From assembly GCA_006226595.1 (NCBI GenBank), contig SBGP01000095.1, forward strand, positions 310,001 to 374,000: a stretch of DNA of 64,000 nucleotides, in the 5' to 3' direction. The position numbers and the translations under genes were made by a program. Position 1 is the first letter of the stretch; the number at the start of each line of letters is the position of its first letter. Shown piece by piece: positions 8,209 through 17,173 of the stretch. A model generated the notes under the pieces. The model was not told the origin of the DNA. It was given only the letters and a program-made list of their open reading frames with translations, and did no database searches. The stretch is from Deltaproteobacteria bacterium. Its GTDB lineage: Bacteria > Myxococcota_A > UBA796 > GCA-2862545.

Positions 8209-9321
8209 ATGCATCTCGCTCTGCTCGCCCTCCTCGTCGCGCCGGCTGCCAACGCCGAGAGCGGAAAGTGCGCCTCCCAGATCCGCAAGGCCCAGACGGC
8301 CAAGGGCGAGGCCCTCGTCGAGGCCTACCAGAGCGTGATTGCCTGCGACGGCGCCGCCGCCGCCAGTGCCTTCCCCGACTTCATGCGCGCCAGCGGTGAC
8401 AGCGACACCCTCGTCGGCCTGTCCCTCGCCGCGATCGACGCCGGCCAGAACGCGCCGGTGTGGGAGATGGCCGGCCAGATCAAGGACTACAGCCAGCGCG
8501 GCACCGTGGTGCGCGCCGTCGGCGCTGCCTGTGGCGAGCACGGCAAGGTCGTGGACTTCCTGACCACGGGCTACGACGAGCTCTCCTCTGTCGCCTTCGA
8601 CAAGTGGAAGCCGGCCCTCGAGACCTGCAGCTCCGAGGCCCTCACCAGCTGGATGTCCCGCGCGGTGCAGACCCCGCCGAGCATCGCGTACGACGAGAAG
8701 TACGACGCCGTGCTCCAGGCCTACGTCAAGCACCAGGGCGCCGCCTCCCTCGATGCCATCAAGGCGGGCGCGATCATCGCCGGCAAGAAGGGCGGCCCGT
8801 TCACCGCGCTGCTCGAGGCCGCCGGCGCCTCCATTCAGCCCGCCACTTACGGCGGCACGGTGAGTGACGAGGACAAGAAGGCCTTCGCCGACGCGCTGTC
8901 CGCCGTCGCCAAGGGCGTGGGCCCCGAGAACGCGAAGCTCGTCGCCGACCGCCTGTACACCAGCGGCTTCGAGGCCGAGGCCGCCAGCCTGCTGCCCCGC
9001 GTCTACCCCGATGCCACCAAGGGCGGCCGCCTGTCCTACGGCGTCGCCGGCGTCGAGACCTGCGACGGCGAGACCATCCTCCACGTGGCCGAGGCCACCG
9101 ACCCCGCCAAGCGCTGGAGCATCATGGCCGACGTCGAGCCGCAGGTTCGCGCGTTCAAGCCCAAGCTCAAGTGCGACAGCGGCGAGTGGGCCGTGCTCTC
9201 CACCCCCGAGCCGCTCCAGGGCAAGGGCGCGTTCGACACCTGGGTCGGCGAGCTCGAGACCACCTACGCCGCCAAGGGCTCCGTGAAGCTCAAGGAAGAG
9301 AAGGCCATCGCCCTCGACTGA
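8209..9321 (+). CDS. Secreted protein of unknown function (helical-repeat-like)
   Basis: The 370-residue product starts with a clear signal peptide (LALLALLVAPAANA) and then continues as a mostly helical, Ala/Lys/Glu-rich protein containing several Cys residues. Repeated segments of about 30 residues with small and aliphatic positions look like a HEAT- or TPR-like solenoid, but I cannot assign a family. The ATG at 8209 has a GAGAGG element 7 bases upstream. The gene is isolated, with its own candidate promoter and a strong terminator hairpin downstream. It is probably periplasmic; no catalytic motif is evident. Confidence 0.7.
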   Translation: MHLALLALLVAPAANAESGKCASQIRKAQTAKGEALVEAYQSVIACDGAAAASAFPDFMRASGDSDTLVGLSLAAIDAGQNAPVWEMAGQIKDYSQRGTVVRAVGAACGEHGKVVDFLTTGYDELSSVAFDKWKPALETCSSEALTSWMSRAVQTPPSIAYDEKYDAVLQAYVKHQGAASLDAIKAGAIIAGKKGGPFTALLEAAGASIQPATYGGTVSDEDKKAFADALSAVAKGVGPENAKLVADRLYTSGFEAEAASLLPRVYPDATKGGRLSYGVAGVETCDGETILHVAEATDPAKRWSIMADVEPQVRAFKPKLKCDSGEWAVLSTPEPLQGKGAFDTWVGELETTYAAKGSVKLKEEKAIALD

Positions 9322-9340
9322 CAGGCGATGCCGCGATGCG

Positions 9341-9378
9341 AGAGGTCGAGCCGTTCCGGCTCGGCCTCTTGTCGTTTT
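9341..9378 (+). terminator. Rho-independent terminator
   Basis: A 12-pair stem (9341-9352 with 9358-9369, one G-T wobble), loop GTTCC, is followed by TGTCGTTTT. It lies between the convergent genes ending at 9321 (+) and 9385 (-). This is the clearest intrinsic terminator in the window. Confidence 0.8.
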
Positions 9379-9384
9379 GGGCCC

Positions 9385-9687
9385 CTACCAGAGCGTGAGC
9401 TGCTCGGGCGCGTCGCTGTCCCCCGCCTCGGGAGGCTCGTCCGGGGGGCTGGCCTCATGCTCGACCGGGCTCGGCGCGCCAAACAGCGACGGATGCCGCT
9501 CGTCGGGCGTCGGCGTGCGCGGCACGCGGGCACGCGGAGCCTGGCGCCCTCGGTTCCAGCGCAGATGCTCGGCGACGAACGTGGTGCTTCCGTCTGCGAG
9601 CACCCGGGTATGGGCCGCGACGACGTGGAAGTCGGTGAGCTCGGTGGTGCCCCCGTAGAGGCCGAGCTGGACGGAAACCTCGGTCAT
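9385..9687 (-). CDS. Small protein of unknown function
   Basis: This 100-residue product has no signal peptide. The first half (to about residue 50) looks like a short beta-rich domain (VQLGLYGGTTELTDFHVVAAH); the second half is Pro/Arg-rich then acidic and probably disordered, ending in QLTLW. I chose the ATG at 9687 because the sequence further upstream in frame loses protein-like composition. It is flanked by convergent and divergent neighbours and stands alone. No family is recognised; its reality rests on codon usage and a compact N-terminal domain. Confidence 0.55.
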   Translation of the reverse strand: MTEVSVQLGLYGGTTELTDFHVVAAHTRVLADGSTTFVAEHLRWNRGRQAPRARVPRTPTPDERHPSLFGAPSPVEHEASPPDEPPEAGDSDAPEQLTLW

Positions 9688-9796
9688 GAGGGGATCGTAG
9701 CACTCCCTGGCGCGATGCGTCAGCTTCGAGCGAACGGAACCCTCCACCTCCCCGCGCGGCTCACGAGCGCCACGACCATGGCATACTCCGCGTACG

Positions 9797-10633
9797 ATGC
9801 CGTTTACCGTTCGCCGTGAGCCCCTCACGCAGCACCTGCTCCCCGCCGCGCTCCTCGCGACGGCCGTGGGCGTGGGCAGCACCACAGCCTTCGCCACGGT
9901 GTGGACGCAGCTCACCACCCTGCCCGACCGATGGCTGGTCACCGGTGGACTGCTGCTCCTGCACACGCTGATCTTCTGGCCCGTGTGCGCCGCCTTCCAC
10001 TACGTCGACACGCACGACCAGCCGCGATTCATCGCGCGCCACCGCATCCAGAACGGCCGTCGCAAGCACCCGGCGCTCGGACCCACCGTGCGCGTGCTCC
10101 TGCGCAACCAGTTCGTCCTCCTGCCGCCCCTGCTCCTGCTCACCGGCGAGGTGCTGCTCGCGCGCGGGTGGACCGCCGAGGCCACGCTGCCCTCGCTGCC
10201 GCGCCTGGCCCTCGAGCTCGGAGGACAAGCGGTGATCGCCGTCATCGTGTTCTACGCGGCGCACCGGTTCCTGCACCGCAAGTGGTGGATGAAGCGCGTG
10301 CACCGCATCCACCACGAGTTCAAGACCACCACCGCGTGGGCCAGCGAGTACGCGCACCCCGTCGAGTTCGTCGTCGGCAACTACGCCAGCCTCGCCCTCG
10401 GCGCGCTGATCCTCGCGCCGCATCTCGCGTCGATCTACCTGTTCGCGGCCATGGCGCTGGTGAACATCCTCGTGCACCACTCCGGCTACGCCCTGCCCTG
10501 GGCCCCGTGGAGCCAGCCCCACGACTGGCACCACTACAAGATGAACGAGCTGTTCGGCACCACGGGACTGCTCGACCGCCTGCTCGGCACCTCACCGGAA
10601 TACGAGGCCCTGGAGAAGGGCGAAGTCCCGTAA
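9797..10633 (+). CDS. Sterol desaturase / fatty acid hydroxylase family membrane protein
   Basis: This 278-residue membrane protein carries the His clusters that bind the di-iron centre of the fatty acid hydroxylase superfamily: HRFLH (156-160), HRIHH (169-173) and HDWHH (242-246). Hydrophobic segments precede and separate them. Family members hydroxylate or desaturate lipids such as fatty acids, sterols or carotenoids; the substrate here is not known. A CATACT box ends 9 bases before the ATG, so the transcript may be nearly leaderless. The next gene follows after 8 bases with its ribosome binding site overlapping this stop. Confidence 0.85.
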   Translation: MPFTVRREPLTQHLLPAALLATAVGVGSTTAFATVWTQLTTLPDRWLVTGGLLLLHTLIFWPVCAAFHYVDTHDQPRFIARHRIQNGRRKHPALGPTVRVLLRNQFVLLPPLLLLTGEVLLARGWTAEATLPSLPRLALELGGQAVIAVIVFYAAHRFLHRKWWMKRVHRIHHEFKTTTAWASEYAHPVEFVVGNYASLALGALILAPHLASIYLFAAMALVNILVHHSGYALPWAPWSQPHDWHHYKMNELFGTTGLLDRLLGTSPEYEALEKGEVP

Positions 10634-10641
10634 GGAGTCCC

Positions 10642-11790
10642 GTGCCTGCAGTCCTGGGTCAGCGCGACCTGTTTCCCGCGCTCGAAGCCGCCGCGTACCT
10701 GAACCACGCCGCCGTGAGCCCCCTGTCCACGCCAGTTCGCGAGGCCGCCCTCCTCGCGATCGACGACAACGCGCGTCGGGGTGTCGGCGCGTTTCCCGAC
10801 GCCGTCGACCAGCGAAACCGCCTGCGCGCGAGCCTGGCCGCGTGGCTCGGCGCCGAGCCCGCCGACATCGGCTTTCCGCCGGGGACTACCCGCGGCATCC
10901 TCGACATCGCGCTCGCCATCCCGTGGAAGCGTGGGGACCGCATCGTCGTCTTCGACGGGGAGTTCCCGAGCAACGTGCTCCCGTGGATGCAGGTCGCGGA
11001 ACGCTTCGGACTCGAGCTCGTGCTCGCCCCACTCGGCAAGGACGCCGGCGTCTCGGCCCTTCGCGAGGCCCTGCCCGCGCGCCTGGTCGCCGTGTCGACC
11101 GTGCAGTTCTCCTCGGGCCTGCGCATGCCCGTCGAGGAGATGGCGGCGATGACCCACGCCGCAGGCGGAGAGCTGTTCGTCGACGCAATCCAGGCCCTCG
11201 GCGTCGTCCCCGTCCACGTGGGACAGGGCTTCGACTACCTGGTCGCCGGCACCCACAAGTGGCTGATGGGCATGGACGGACTCGCGGTCGCCTATGCGAG
11301 CCCCGCCGCCCGCGACGTCCTGCGTCCCCTCACCGCGGGGTGGCTGTCGAAGGAGCACGCCCTCGGCTTCTTGTTCGAGCCCGACCTGCTTCGCTATGAC
11401 CACCCGGTGAAGCGTAGCCTCGACTGGATGGAAGCCGGCGTGCAGACCACCGCGCCGTTCTACGCTCTCGAGAAGAGCGTCGAGCTCATCCGCTCGATCG
11501 GTGTGGACGCCATCTTCGCCCACGTCCAGCGCTGGCACGACGCCGCCGAGCCGGGACTGGTCGAGCGCGGCTTCACCTCGGTGCGCGCGATCGACCCCGA
11601 GATGCGCTCGGGCAGCCTGTGCCTGCATCCGCCTGCAGGGGTCGCACTCCCGGCCCTGTCCGCGGGCCTGGCCGCCCATGGCGTCTCGGTGAGCACGCCG
11701 GACGGGCACCTTCGCCTCGCGCCCCACTGGCCCAACTCGCTATCCGAGGTGGACACGCTGTTCGCCGCCGTGGACGCCGTCCTGGGCTAG
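10642..11790 (+). CDS. Aminotransferase class V / cysteine desulfurase-like PLP enzyme
   Basis: The 382-residue product has the class V fold order: an opening LNHAAVSPLS, PGTTRG as the phosphate-loop region, EFPSNVLPW, VDAIQALG with the PLP-ring aspartate, and the Schiff-base lysine in AGTHKWLMG (K206). Members are aminotransferases, selenocysteine lyases or epimerases; no partner gene reveals the substrate. The start is GTG 10642, preceded by AAGGAG that overlaps the stop of the hydroxylase gene, so the two are co-translated. Length and motifs look intact. Confidence 0.85.
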   Translation: MPAVLGQRDLFPALEAAAYLNHAAVSPLSTPVREAALLAIDDNARRGVGAFPDAVDQRNRLRASLAAWLGAEPADIGFPPGTTRGILDIALAIPWKRGDRIVVFDGEFPSNVLPWMQVAERFGLELVLAPLGKDAGVSALREALPARLVAVSTVQFSSGLRMPVEEMAAMTHAAGGELFVDAIQALGVVPVHVGQGFDYLVAGTHKWLMGMDGLAVAYASPAARDVLRPLTAGWLSKEHALGFLFEPDLLRYDHPVKRSLDWMEAGVQTTAPFYALEKSVELIRSIGVDAIFAHVQRWHDAAEPGLVERGFTSVRAIDPEMRSGSLCLHPPAGVALPALSAGLAAHGVSVSTPDGHLRLAPHWPNSLSEVDTLFAAVDAVLG

Positions 11791-11838
11791 ACCTCTATGC
11801 CACGCCCCGGCATACACTCCCGGCTCCACGGAGGCCGC

Positions 11839-12789
11839 TTGCGCTCGCTGTTCGTCATGGACCCCCCTCACAAGCTCGACCTCGCCGGCGACAGCACCTA
11901 CGCGGTGATGGCCGAGCACACCCTTCGTGGCCACGAGGTCGCGTGGTGCCTGCCTCCGGACCTCTACGCCCGCGACGGCAAGGCCTACGCCCGCGCCACG
12001 CCGTCGAAGGTCACGTGGGATGCGCCGTTCTGGGAGCACGGCGAGCCGGTGGACCGCCCGCTCGCCGACTTCGACGTCGTGTGGATGCGCAAGGACCCGC
12101 CCTTCGACATGTCGTACATCTTCGCGACCTATCTGCTCGACATGGCCGGTGAGGACGTGCTCGTCGTCAACGAACCCCGCGGGCTGAAGCTGTTCAACGA
12201 GAAGCTGTGGGCGATGACCTTCCCCGAGCTCCATCCGCCGACCCTGCTGTCCTCCGACAAGCGCCGCATCAAGGCCTTTGTCGAGGGCCTGCCCGGCAAG
12301 GCCGTGCTCAAGCCGTGGGACGGAAACGGCGGCCGCGGCGTGGTGATCACCGAGAAGGGCGACCGCAACCTGGGCTCGCTGATCGAGATCCTCACCGAGG
12401 AAGGCAAGACCGCGGTGATCGCCCAGGGCTACCTCGAGGGCATCGCCAAGGGCGACAAGCGCATCCTGCTCTTCGACGGGGAGCCGGTCGGCGCCATCCT
12501 GCGCGTGCCGGGCACCGACGATCATCGCGGGAACATGCACGTGGGAGCGAGTGTCCAAGCCACCGAACTCGACGCCCGCGACCGCGAGATCTGTGACGCC
12601 CTGGCACCCCACTTGAAGAAGTGGGGCATGATCTTCGTCGGTATCGACGTCATCGACGGCCACCTGACGGAGATCAACGTGACCTCCCCCACCGGAATCC
12701 ACGAAGTGAACCGTTTGAACGGCGTCAAGCTCGAAGCCCAACTGGTCAGTCTCGTCGAGGCCAAGCTCTCGGCGCGGAGGAACGCATGA
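11839..12789 (+). CDS. gshB: Glutathione synthase (GshB type)
   Basis: The product (about 316 residues) matches bacterial GshB in length and layout: an N-terminal FVMDPPHKLDLAGDST segment like the MDPI start of E. coli GshB, NEPRGLKLFNEKL, an ATP-grasp core with AVLKPWDGNGGRGV, and the metal/ligand end EINVTSPTGIHEVN. It would join gamma-glutamylcysteine and glycine with ATP in the cytoplasm. I prefer the TTG at 11839, which has GGAGG four bases upstream and aligns with GshB N-termini; ATG 11797 would add 14 residues without a ribosome binding site. No gshA is seen in the window. The next gene overlaps by four bases. Confidence 0.88.
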   Translation: MRSLFVMDPPHKLDLAGDSTYAVMAEHTLRGHEVAWCLPPDLYARDGKAYARATPSKVTWDAPFWEHGEPVDRPLADFDVVWMRKDPPFDMSYIFATYLLDMAGEDVLVVNEPRGLKLFNEKLWAMTFPELHPPTLLSSDKRRIKAFVEGLPGKAVLKPWDGNGGRGVVITEKGDRNLGSLIEILTEEGKTAVIAQGYLEGIAKGDKRILLFDGEPVGAILRVPGTDDHRGNMHVGASVQATELDARDREICDALAPHLKKWGMIFVGIDVIDGHLTEINVTSPTGIHEVNRLNGVKLEAQLVSLVEAKLSARRNA

Positions 12790-14066
12790 AGCTCCACACC
12801 GTCTTCGCCACCGGCGCCCTGTGCGCGGCGGCCCTCGCCTTCACCGCTCCGGCCATCGGCGGCGGAAGCGACGACGCGGAAAGCGACGAGGTCGAGAAGC
12901 CCATGGGCGGCGGCCTGCAGCCGGTGAAGCTCGAGGGTCGCTACGACAACCCGATGCGACGCGCGAAGACCATCGAGGAGTTCCGCGACCTGCCCTTCGA
13001 GCAACAGGACTACTGGGGCTACGAGCAGCTGGGCCTCGAGCCCGAGTGCGTGCACGAGATCCGCGAGGGTCTCAAGCTCGTCTACGGCCGCAAGTACAAG
13101 AAGGCCCGCGAGCACTTCCGGAGCGTCGACGAGCGCTGGCCCGAGGCGACCACCGCCGCGACCATGGACGCGATGATCTGGCAGGCGATGATGCTGGAGA
13201 ACTTCGACTTCCGCTTCGACTCCCAGTACGAGGTCGCCACCGCCCAGGCCCGCGAGGACCTCACCGCCGCGCTCGCCAAGCCGGGCTTCGAGGGCTGGGA
13301 GCACTTCCTGATGGCCGGTGTGATCGGCATCGAAGCCATCCACATGGTCCGCAAGGAGAAGTACGTCGCCGCCCTGCCCGTCGCCTTCGAGGCGATGGAC
13401 AACGCGCAGAAGTCCCGCGAGGCATCCCCCGACTTCGTCGACCTCAAGCTCGCCGACGGCATCTACAACTACTGGCGCACCGTGGTCACCGAGTCCTCCA
13501 AGGTGCTGCCCGACTTCGGCGACCACCGCGAGGAGGGCATCGCCCAGATGGAGGAGGTCGAGGCCTACGCGGTGTTCATGGATGCGCCGGCGACGCTGTC
13601 GCTGTCGTTCACGTGGATGGAGGAGGGCAACTTCAAGCGCGCCGTCGCCTCGACCACCCGCAACAAGCAGGCCTACCCCGACAACGTGATCAACCTGCTC
13701 GTCCACGGGCAGATCCTCACGTACATGCGCCGCTACGACGGTGCGCACGAGGCGTGGGACCACATCCTCGAGGTCGACCCGAAGAACAACCGCGTCCACT
13801 ACTGGCGCGCAGTCACGTACATTCGCCAGGGCGAGAACGAGCAGGCCGAGGAGAGCGCCCGCCGCTACCTCGACTCCGACCACCTCGAGGCGTGGCAGAA
13901 GTCGAACGCGTACTGGCGACTCGGCCAGGCGATCTACAAGCAGAAGCGCTACGGCGAGGCCCGCTCCGCGTACAAGGAGGCGGTCAGCGTCGACGGCAAC
14001 AAGCGCGCGAAGGCCGCCCTCGACCGCATGAAGGACGCCAAGAAGAACGGCCGCATCGACTACTGA
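12786..14066 (+). CDS. Secreted TPR-repeat protein
   Basis: The 426-residue product has a signal peptide ending near residue 24 (AALAFTAPAIGG), then an acidic linker and a helical solenoid. Tetratricopeptide-type repeats are visible near the C-terminus, for example the segments around VHYWRAVTYIRQGENEQAEE and AYWRLGQAIYKQKRYGEA. Such proteins act as periplasmic scaffolds; no enzymatic motif is seen. The start overlaps the gshB stop (ATGA), so they share a transcript. The stop codon lies one base from the stop of the convergent kinase gene, with no terminator space between them. Confidence 0.8.
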   Translation: MKLHTVFATGALCAAALAFTAPAIGGGSDDAESDEVEKPMGGGLQPVKLEGRYDNPMRRAKTIEEFRDLPFEQQDYWGYEQLGLEPECVHEIREGLKLVYGRKYKKAREHFRSVDERWPEATTAATMDAMIWQAMMLENFDFRFDSQYEVATAQAREDLTAALAKPGFEGWEHFLMAGVIGIEAIHMVRKEKYVAALPVAFEAMDNAQKSREASPDFVDLKLADGIYNYWRTVVTESSKVLPDFGDHREEGIAQMEEVEAYAVFMDAPATLSLSFTWMEEGNFKRAVASTTRNKQAYPDNVINLLVHGQILTYMRRYDGAHEAWDHILEVDPKNNRVHYWRAVTYIRQGENEQAEESARRYLDSDHLEAWQKSNAYWRLGQAIYKQKRYGEARSAYKEAVSVDGNKRAKAALDRMKDAKKNGRIDY

Positions 14067-14067
14067 G

Positions 14068-16107
14068 TCAGCGCCGCTCGGGCACCCACACGGCGAAGCT
14101 CCAGTCGATGGACTGGAGCGCGACGAACACGACGTGGCCGCCGTCTTCGGCCACGTAGCCGTAGTCCTGGCCCGCGATGATCGCGTCGCGCGCGCTCGGC
14201 CACGGGAAGGCGGACGCGGGCAGGGTCTGGTTGTCGTGCAGGCCCGCTCCGAGGTTGAGGCCAGCCTGGTCCGAGCTGACGACGACCATGCCCTCGGCAT
14301 CCACGAGCCAGGTGCTGGCCGCACCGGGCACGTCGACCGACATCATGCCGATGACCGTGTCGAGCGCGACGTCGAAGCCGGCGACGCCGAACAGCGTACC
14401 GTCGTCCTCGTAGAGCGGGCGGTTGCAGGGCACGAGCACTGCGAAGCCCGACGCGTCCTGGTAGGGCGTGCCCCAGGTGGCGCCTCGTCCGGTGGCGACC
14501 GCCGAGGTGTACCAGGGGCGCTTGCGCGGGTCGTAGTCGGCGCCGAGCTCGCCCATGCCCGGGTAGTTGAGGATCACGCCGTTCTCGAGACCGACGTAGA
14601 TCCACGCCGGCGGCACGCCCGTGTCACGCAGGAGCACGTCCTGCTCGGTGGCCGACAAGCCCGGCGCCTGCTCCGAGGAGGCGCGAAGGAAGGCCTCGCG
14701 CATGTCCTCGCGCAGCGGGTACAGCGCACGCGTGCGGTCGTCGAGCGGCTCGCCGGTCGCCGACAGCGCCAGCGGATCCGTGAACGACACGGCCATGCCG
14801 TCGTAGGCCGTGGAGGGCCCGAAGTCGGCGGGCGCGCGACCCTCGCGGAAGTCCGCCGTGTCGAAGAACCGGCCATCTCCGGGCTCCCCGTCGTCCCACA
14901 GGCTCTCGGCCTGGTCGGCAAAGGCATCGAGCAGGCCGCGGTAGCGGAGCAGCTCGACGTCGATGCGGTGGCCGTGACGCGCGACGGAGGCGGTGAGGTC
15001 GTGGAGCAGGCGGTCCCGCTCCGCATCGCGATGCTGGGCCTGGAGCGAGCTCACCACCGCGGTGAGCACGGCGATGATCGCGATGGCGAGGGCACCTCCG
15101 ACGATCGAGGCCGTGCGGTTCGGGTGCTGGGCGGTCCAGCGCAGCGCCGCCCGCACGCGCGTGTCCGGCAGTGCGAGCACCGCATCTCCGCGTAGGTAGC
15201 GCCGGATCTCGTCGGCCAGGTCATTCGCCGACGCGTAGCGGTCGCGCGGTCGTCGCGCGCAGGCCCGGTCGACCACCGCCGCAAGCTCGGGCGGCTCCAG
15301 CATCGGGGTACGTAGCCCCTCCTCGGCGAAGCCCATGGCATCACCCGCGTGCAGGCCCGGATTGGCGCGGTGCAGCAGCACCAGCTCCTGCAGGATGAGG
15401 CCGAGCGCGTAGATGTCGCTGCGCGGGGTGACCTCGGCGCACGACGCCTGCTCTGGCGACATGTACGCCGGCGAGCCCACAGCGGCGCCCGTCCGGGTGA
15501 TGTGCACCGCATCGCCATAGGCCTCGGACAGGGTGTCCGCGTTGGCGTCGGGCATGCCCACGACCCGAGCCACCCCCCAATCCACGACGTACAGCTCGCC
15601 GTGCTCGGCGACCATGATGTTGCTGGGCTTGAGGTCCCGGTGGACCACACCTCGCTCGTGGGCATAGGCCATGGCCTCGCACACGCGGATGAACATCTCG
15701 AGACGCCGCGGCAGGTCCGGCCCCTTGCCCTCTCGCGCCGCGAGGATGAGGTCCTTGAGCGTGCCGCCGCGGATGAGCTTCATCGAGAACGCGGGACTGC
15801 CGTTTTCGTCGATGCGAAGGTCGTGGACCGGCACGATGTGCGGATGATCGAGCTGCGCGGTGACCCGCGCCTCGAGCAGGAAGCGGTCCTGCGTCGCCCT
15901 GGACCGGCGACTGAGCACCTTGAGCGCCACCTCGCGCCCGAGCAGCTGGTCGCGGGCGATGTGCACCTCGGCCATGCCGCCGGAGCCCGCGGAGCCCGAG
16001 ATGGTGTAGTGCGCGGCCACCGGCTCGGTGGGCGGGGAGAAGTCCTCGCTGTCGACCGTGACCGTGCCGTGCGTCGTCGACGCAGTGCGCTGTTCGTCCC
16101 CGCTCAT
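14068..16107 (-). CDS. Membrane Ser/Thr protein kinase with extracytoplasmic Cache sensor
   Basis: The 679-residue protein starts with a Pkn2-type kinase domain (about 33-310): Gly loop SAGSGGMAEV, ALKVL (K63), HRDLKPSN (D158), a DWG in place of DFG (176-178) and SPAYMSPEQ. One membrane helix follows (about 333-355). The rest is a periplasmic dCache-like ligand domain, with KRPWYTSAVATGRGATWG as the best signature. It probably senses a small molecule outside and phosphorylates cytoplasmic targets. TAGGCT lies 6 bases before ATG 16107 with no ribosome binding site, so a leaderless mRNA is likely. It diverges from an FHA-GGDEF gene; FHA domains bind phosphothreonine, so that protein is a possible substrate. 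Confidence 0.9.
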   Translation of the reverse strand: MSGDEQRTASTTHGTVTVDSEDFSPPTEPVAAHYTISGSAGSGGMAEVHIARDQLLGREVALKVLSRRSRATQDRFLLEARVTAQLDHPHIVPVHDLRIDENGSPAFSMKLIRGGTLKDLILAAREGKGPDLPRRLEMFIRVCEAMAYAHERGVVHRDLKPSNIMVAEHGELYVVDWGVARVVGMPDANADTLSEAYGDAVHITRTGAAVGSPAYMSPEQASCAEVTPRSDIYALGLILQELVLLHRANPGLHAGDAMGFAEEGLRTPMLEPPELAAVVDRACARRPRDRYASANDLADEIRRYLRGDAVLALPDTRVRAALRWTAQHPNRTASIVGGALAIAIIAVLTAVVSSLQAQHRDAERDRLLHDLTASVARHGHRIDVELLRYRGLLDAFADQAESLWDDGEPGDGRFFDTADFREGRAPADFGPSTAYDGMAVSFTDPLALSATGEPLDDRTRALYPLREDMREAFLRASSEQAPGLSATEQDVLLRDTGVPPAWIYVGLENGVILNYPGMGELGADYDPRKRPWYTSAVATGRGATWGTPYQDASGFAVLVPCNRPLYEDDGTLFGVAGFDVALDTVIGMMSVDVPGAASTWLVDAEGMVVVSSDQAGLNLGAGLHDNQTLPASAFPWPSARDAIIAGQDYGYVAEDGGHVVFVALQSIDWSFAVWVPERR

Positions 16108-16113
16108 GCGGGC

Positions 16114-16119
16114 AGCCTA
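16114..16119 (-). promoter_or_regulatory. TAGGCT -10 box, likely leaderless kinase transcript
   Basis: TAGGCT on the minus strand is followed by GCCCGC and then ATG 16107. The 6-base distance would put transcription start at or next to the A of the ATG. The same hexamer at the same distance precedes the second kinase gene (46071-46076). Confidence 0.55.
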
Positions 16120-16174
16120 CCCCGGAGGTGTGGCGGATCGACAAAGCCCCACCTCGCCGTGACATCCGGCGGGT

Positions 16175-16180
16175 TAGACT
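16175..16180 (+). promoter_or_regulatory. TAGACT -10 box of the FHA-GGDEF gene
   Basis: TAGACT lies 9 bases before ATG 16190, so any leader would be only a few bases. It faces the kinase promoter in the 82-base divergent intergenic region, so the two genes may be co-regulated. Confidence 0.45.
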
Positions 16181-16189
16181 GCGAGGCCC

Positions 16190-17086
16190 ATGCCGCCCAA
16201 AGACGACGACCACTCGATGCTCGACGAAGGCGATACCTCGGTGTTCGCCGTGCGCATTCGCCCCGCGGGATCGCGGAGCGAGCGCCACCTGCTCGTGTGT
16301 ACGGAGGGCTCGCAGCTCGGGCGGGTCGTGCGCCTGGGCGTCGACCCCCTCACCGTCGGTCGCTCCCCGAAGTCGGGCCTGCACCTCGCCGATAGCGGAG
16401 TGAGCCGCCAACACGCCGAGATCCGGCCGTTCGGGGCCCACTACGTGCTCGCCGACGAGGGCTCCGCGAACGGCACCTTCGTCCACGACCGCCAGATCGA
16501 GACCCACCTGCTGCAGGACGGCGACGTCATCGCCTTCGGCTCGAGCGCGACCTTCCGCTACAGCATCGCCGACGAGCAGCAGGAGCGCATGCTGAGGGCG
16601 CTGTACGACGCCACGCAGACGGACAAGCTGACCGGCGTCGGCAACCGCCACGCCTTCGACCAGCAGCTCGCGAACGGCATCTCCCACGCGAAGCGCGAGG
16701 GCCGGTCCTTGTCGCTGCTGCTCATCGACGTGGACCACTTCAAGGCGGTGAACGACACCTGGGGGCACGCGACCGGCGACGAGGCACTCCGCGAGATTGC
16801 CCAGCGCCTGCGCGAGGCTCTGCGCGCGGAGGACCTGCTGTGCCGCTACGGCGGCGAAGAGTTCGCCGCGCTGCTCACCAGCGCGAGCCCGAGCCAGGTC
16901 CGTCAGGTCGCCGAGCGTCTGCGCGCCGCCATCGAGGCCGCACCGTTCACGACGCGCGGCCTGGAGCTCACGGTGAGCATCGGGAGCGCCAGCTACGCTG
17001 AACAGGAGCAGGACCTCGTCGAGCTCGCGGATCAGCGCCTGTACGCGGCCAAGGCCAGCGGCCGAAACCGCGTGGTCAGCGAGTAG
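16190..17086 (+). CDS. FHA-domain diguanylate cyclase (GGDEF)
   Basis: The 298-residue cytoplasmic protein has an N-terminal FHA domain (about 38-118), with the phosphothreonine-binding residues in TVGRSPKSGLHL and VSRQHAEI and then GSANGTFV. After a short helix comes a GGDEF domain (about 140-298) containing DKLTGVGNRHAF, IDVDHFKAVND and the active-site GGEEF (221-225). An RxxD product-inhibition site (RAED, 212-215) sits five residues before it. It should make cyclic di-GMP from two GTP, with activity tuned by binding a phosphoprotein. The divergent neighbour is a Ser/Thr kinase, so a kinase-to-c-di-GMP link is a reasonable inference. Confidence 0.93.
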   Translation: MPPKDDDHSMLDEGDTSVFAVRIRPAGSRSERHLLVCTEGSQLGRVVRLGVDPLTVGRSPKSGLHLADSGVSRQHAEIRPFGAHYVLADEGSANGTFVHDRQIETHLLQDGDVIAFGSSATFRYSIADEQQERMLRALYDATQTDKLTGVGNRHAFDQQLANGISHAKREGRSLSLLLIDVDHFKAVNDTWGHATGDEALREIAQRLREALRAEDLLCRYGGEEFAALLTSASPSQVRQVAERLRAAIEAAPFTTRGLELTVSIGSASYAEQEQDLVELADQRLYAAKASGRNRVVSE

Positions 17087-17097
17087 ACCAAGAAGAG

Positions 17098-17127
17098 GAG
17101 GGCCACCCGCGATCGCGAATGGCCCTC
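17098..17127. terminator. Hairpin between convergent genes
   Basis: The 8-base arms GAGGGCCA (17098-17105) and TGGCCCTC (17120-17127) enclose a loop that itself contains CGCGATCGCG. There is no T-run. It starts 12 bases after the GGDEF stop and lies before the convergent lipoprotein stop at 17174, so it may serve both strands. Confidence 0.5.
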
Positions 17128-17173
17128 GGTGCCATGCCACCCGCAGCGGGCGGCAGAGCGGATCCTCGAAGTC

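Noticed and set aside
7886-8338. 150-codon open frame covering the intergenic region 7957-8208
   Set aside because: It overlaps real genes on both sides and turns into Arg/Pro/Ser-rich shadow sequence; the palindromes and promoter signals fit non-coding DNA better.
12522-14324. 600-codon open frame antisense to the TPR protein and spanning three genes
   Set aside because: It crosses gshB, the TPR gene and the kinase end; composition is typical of antisense shadows in high-GC DNA.
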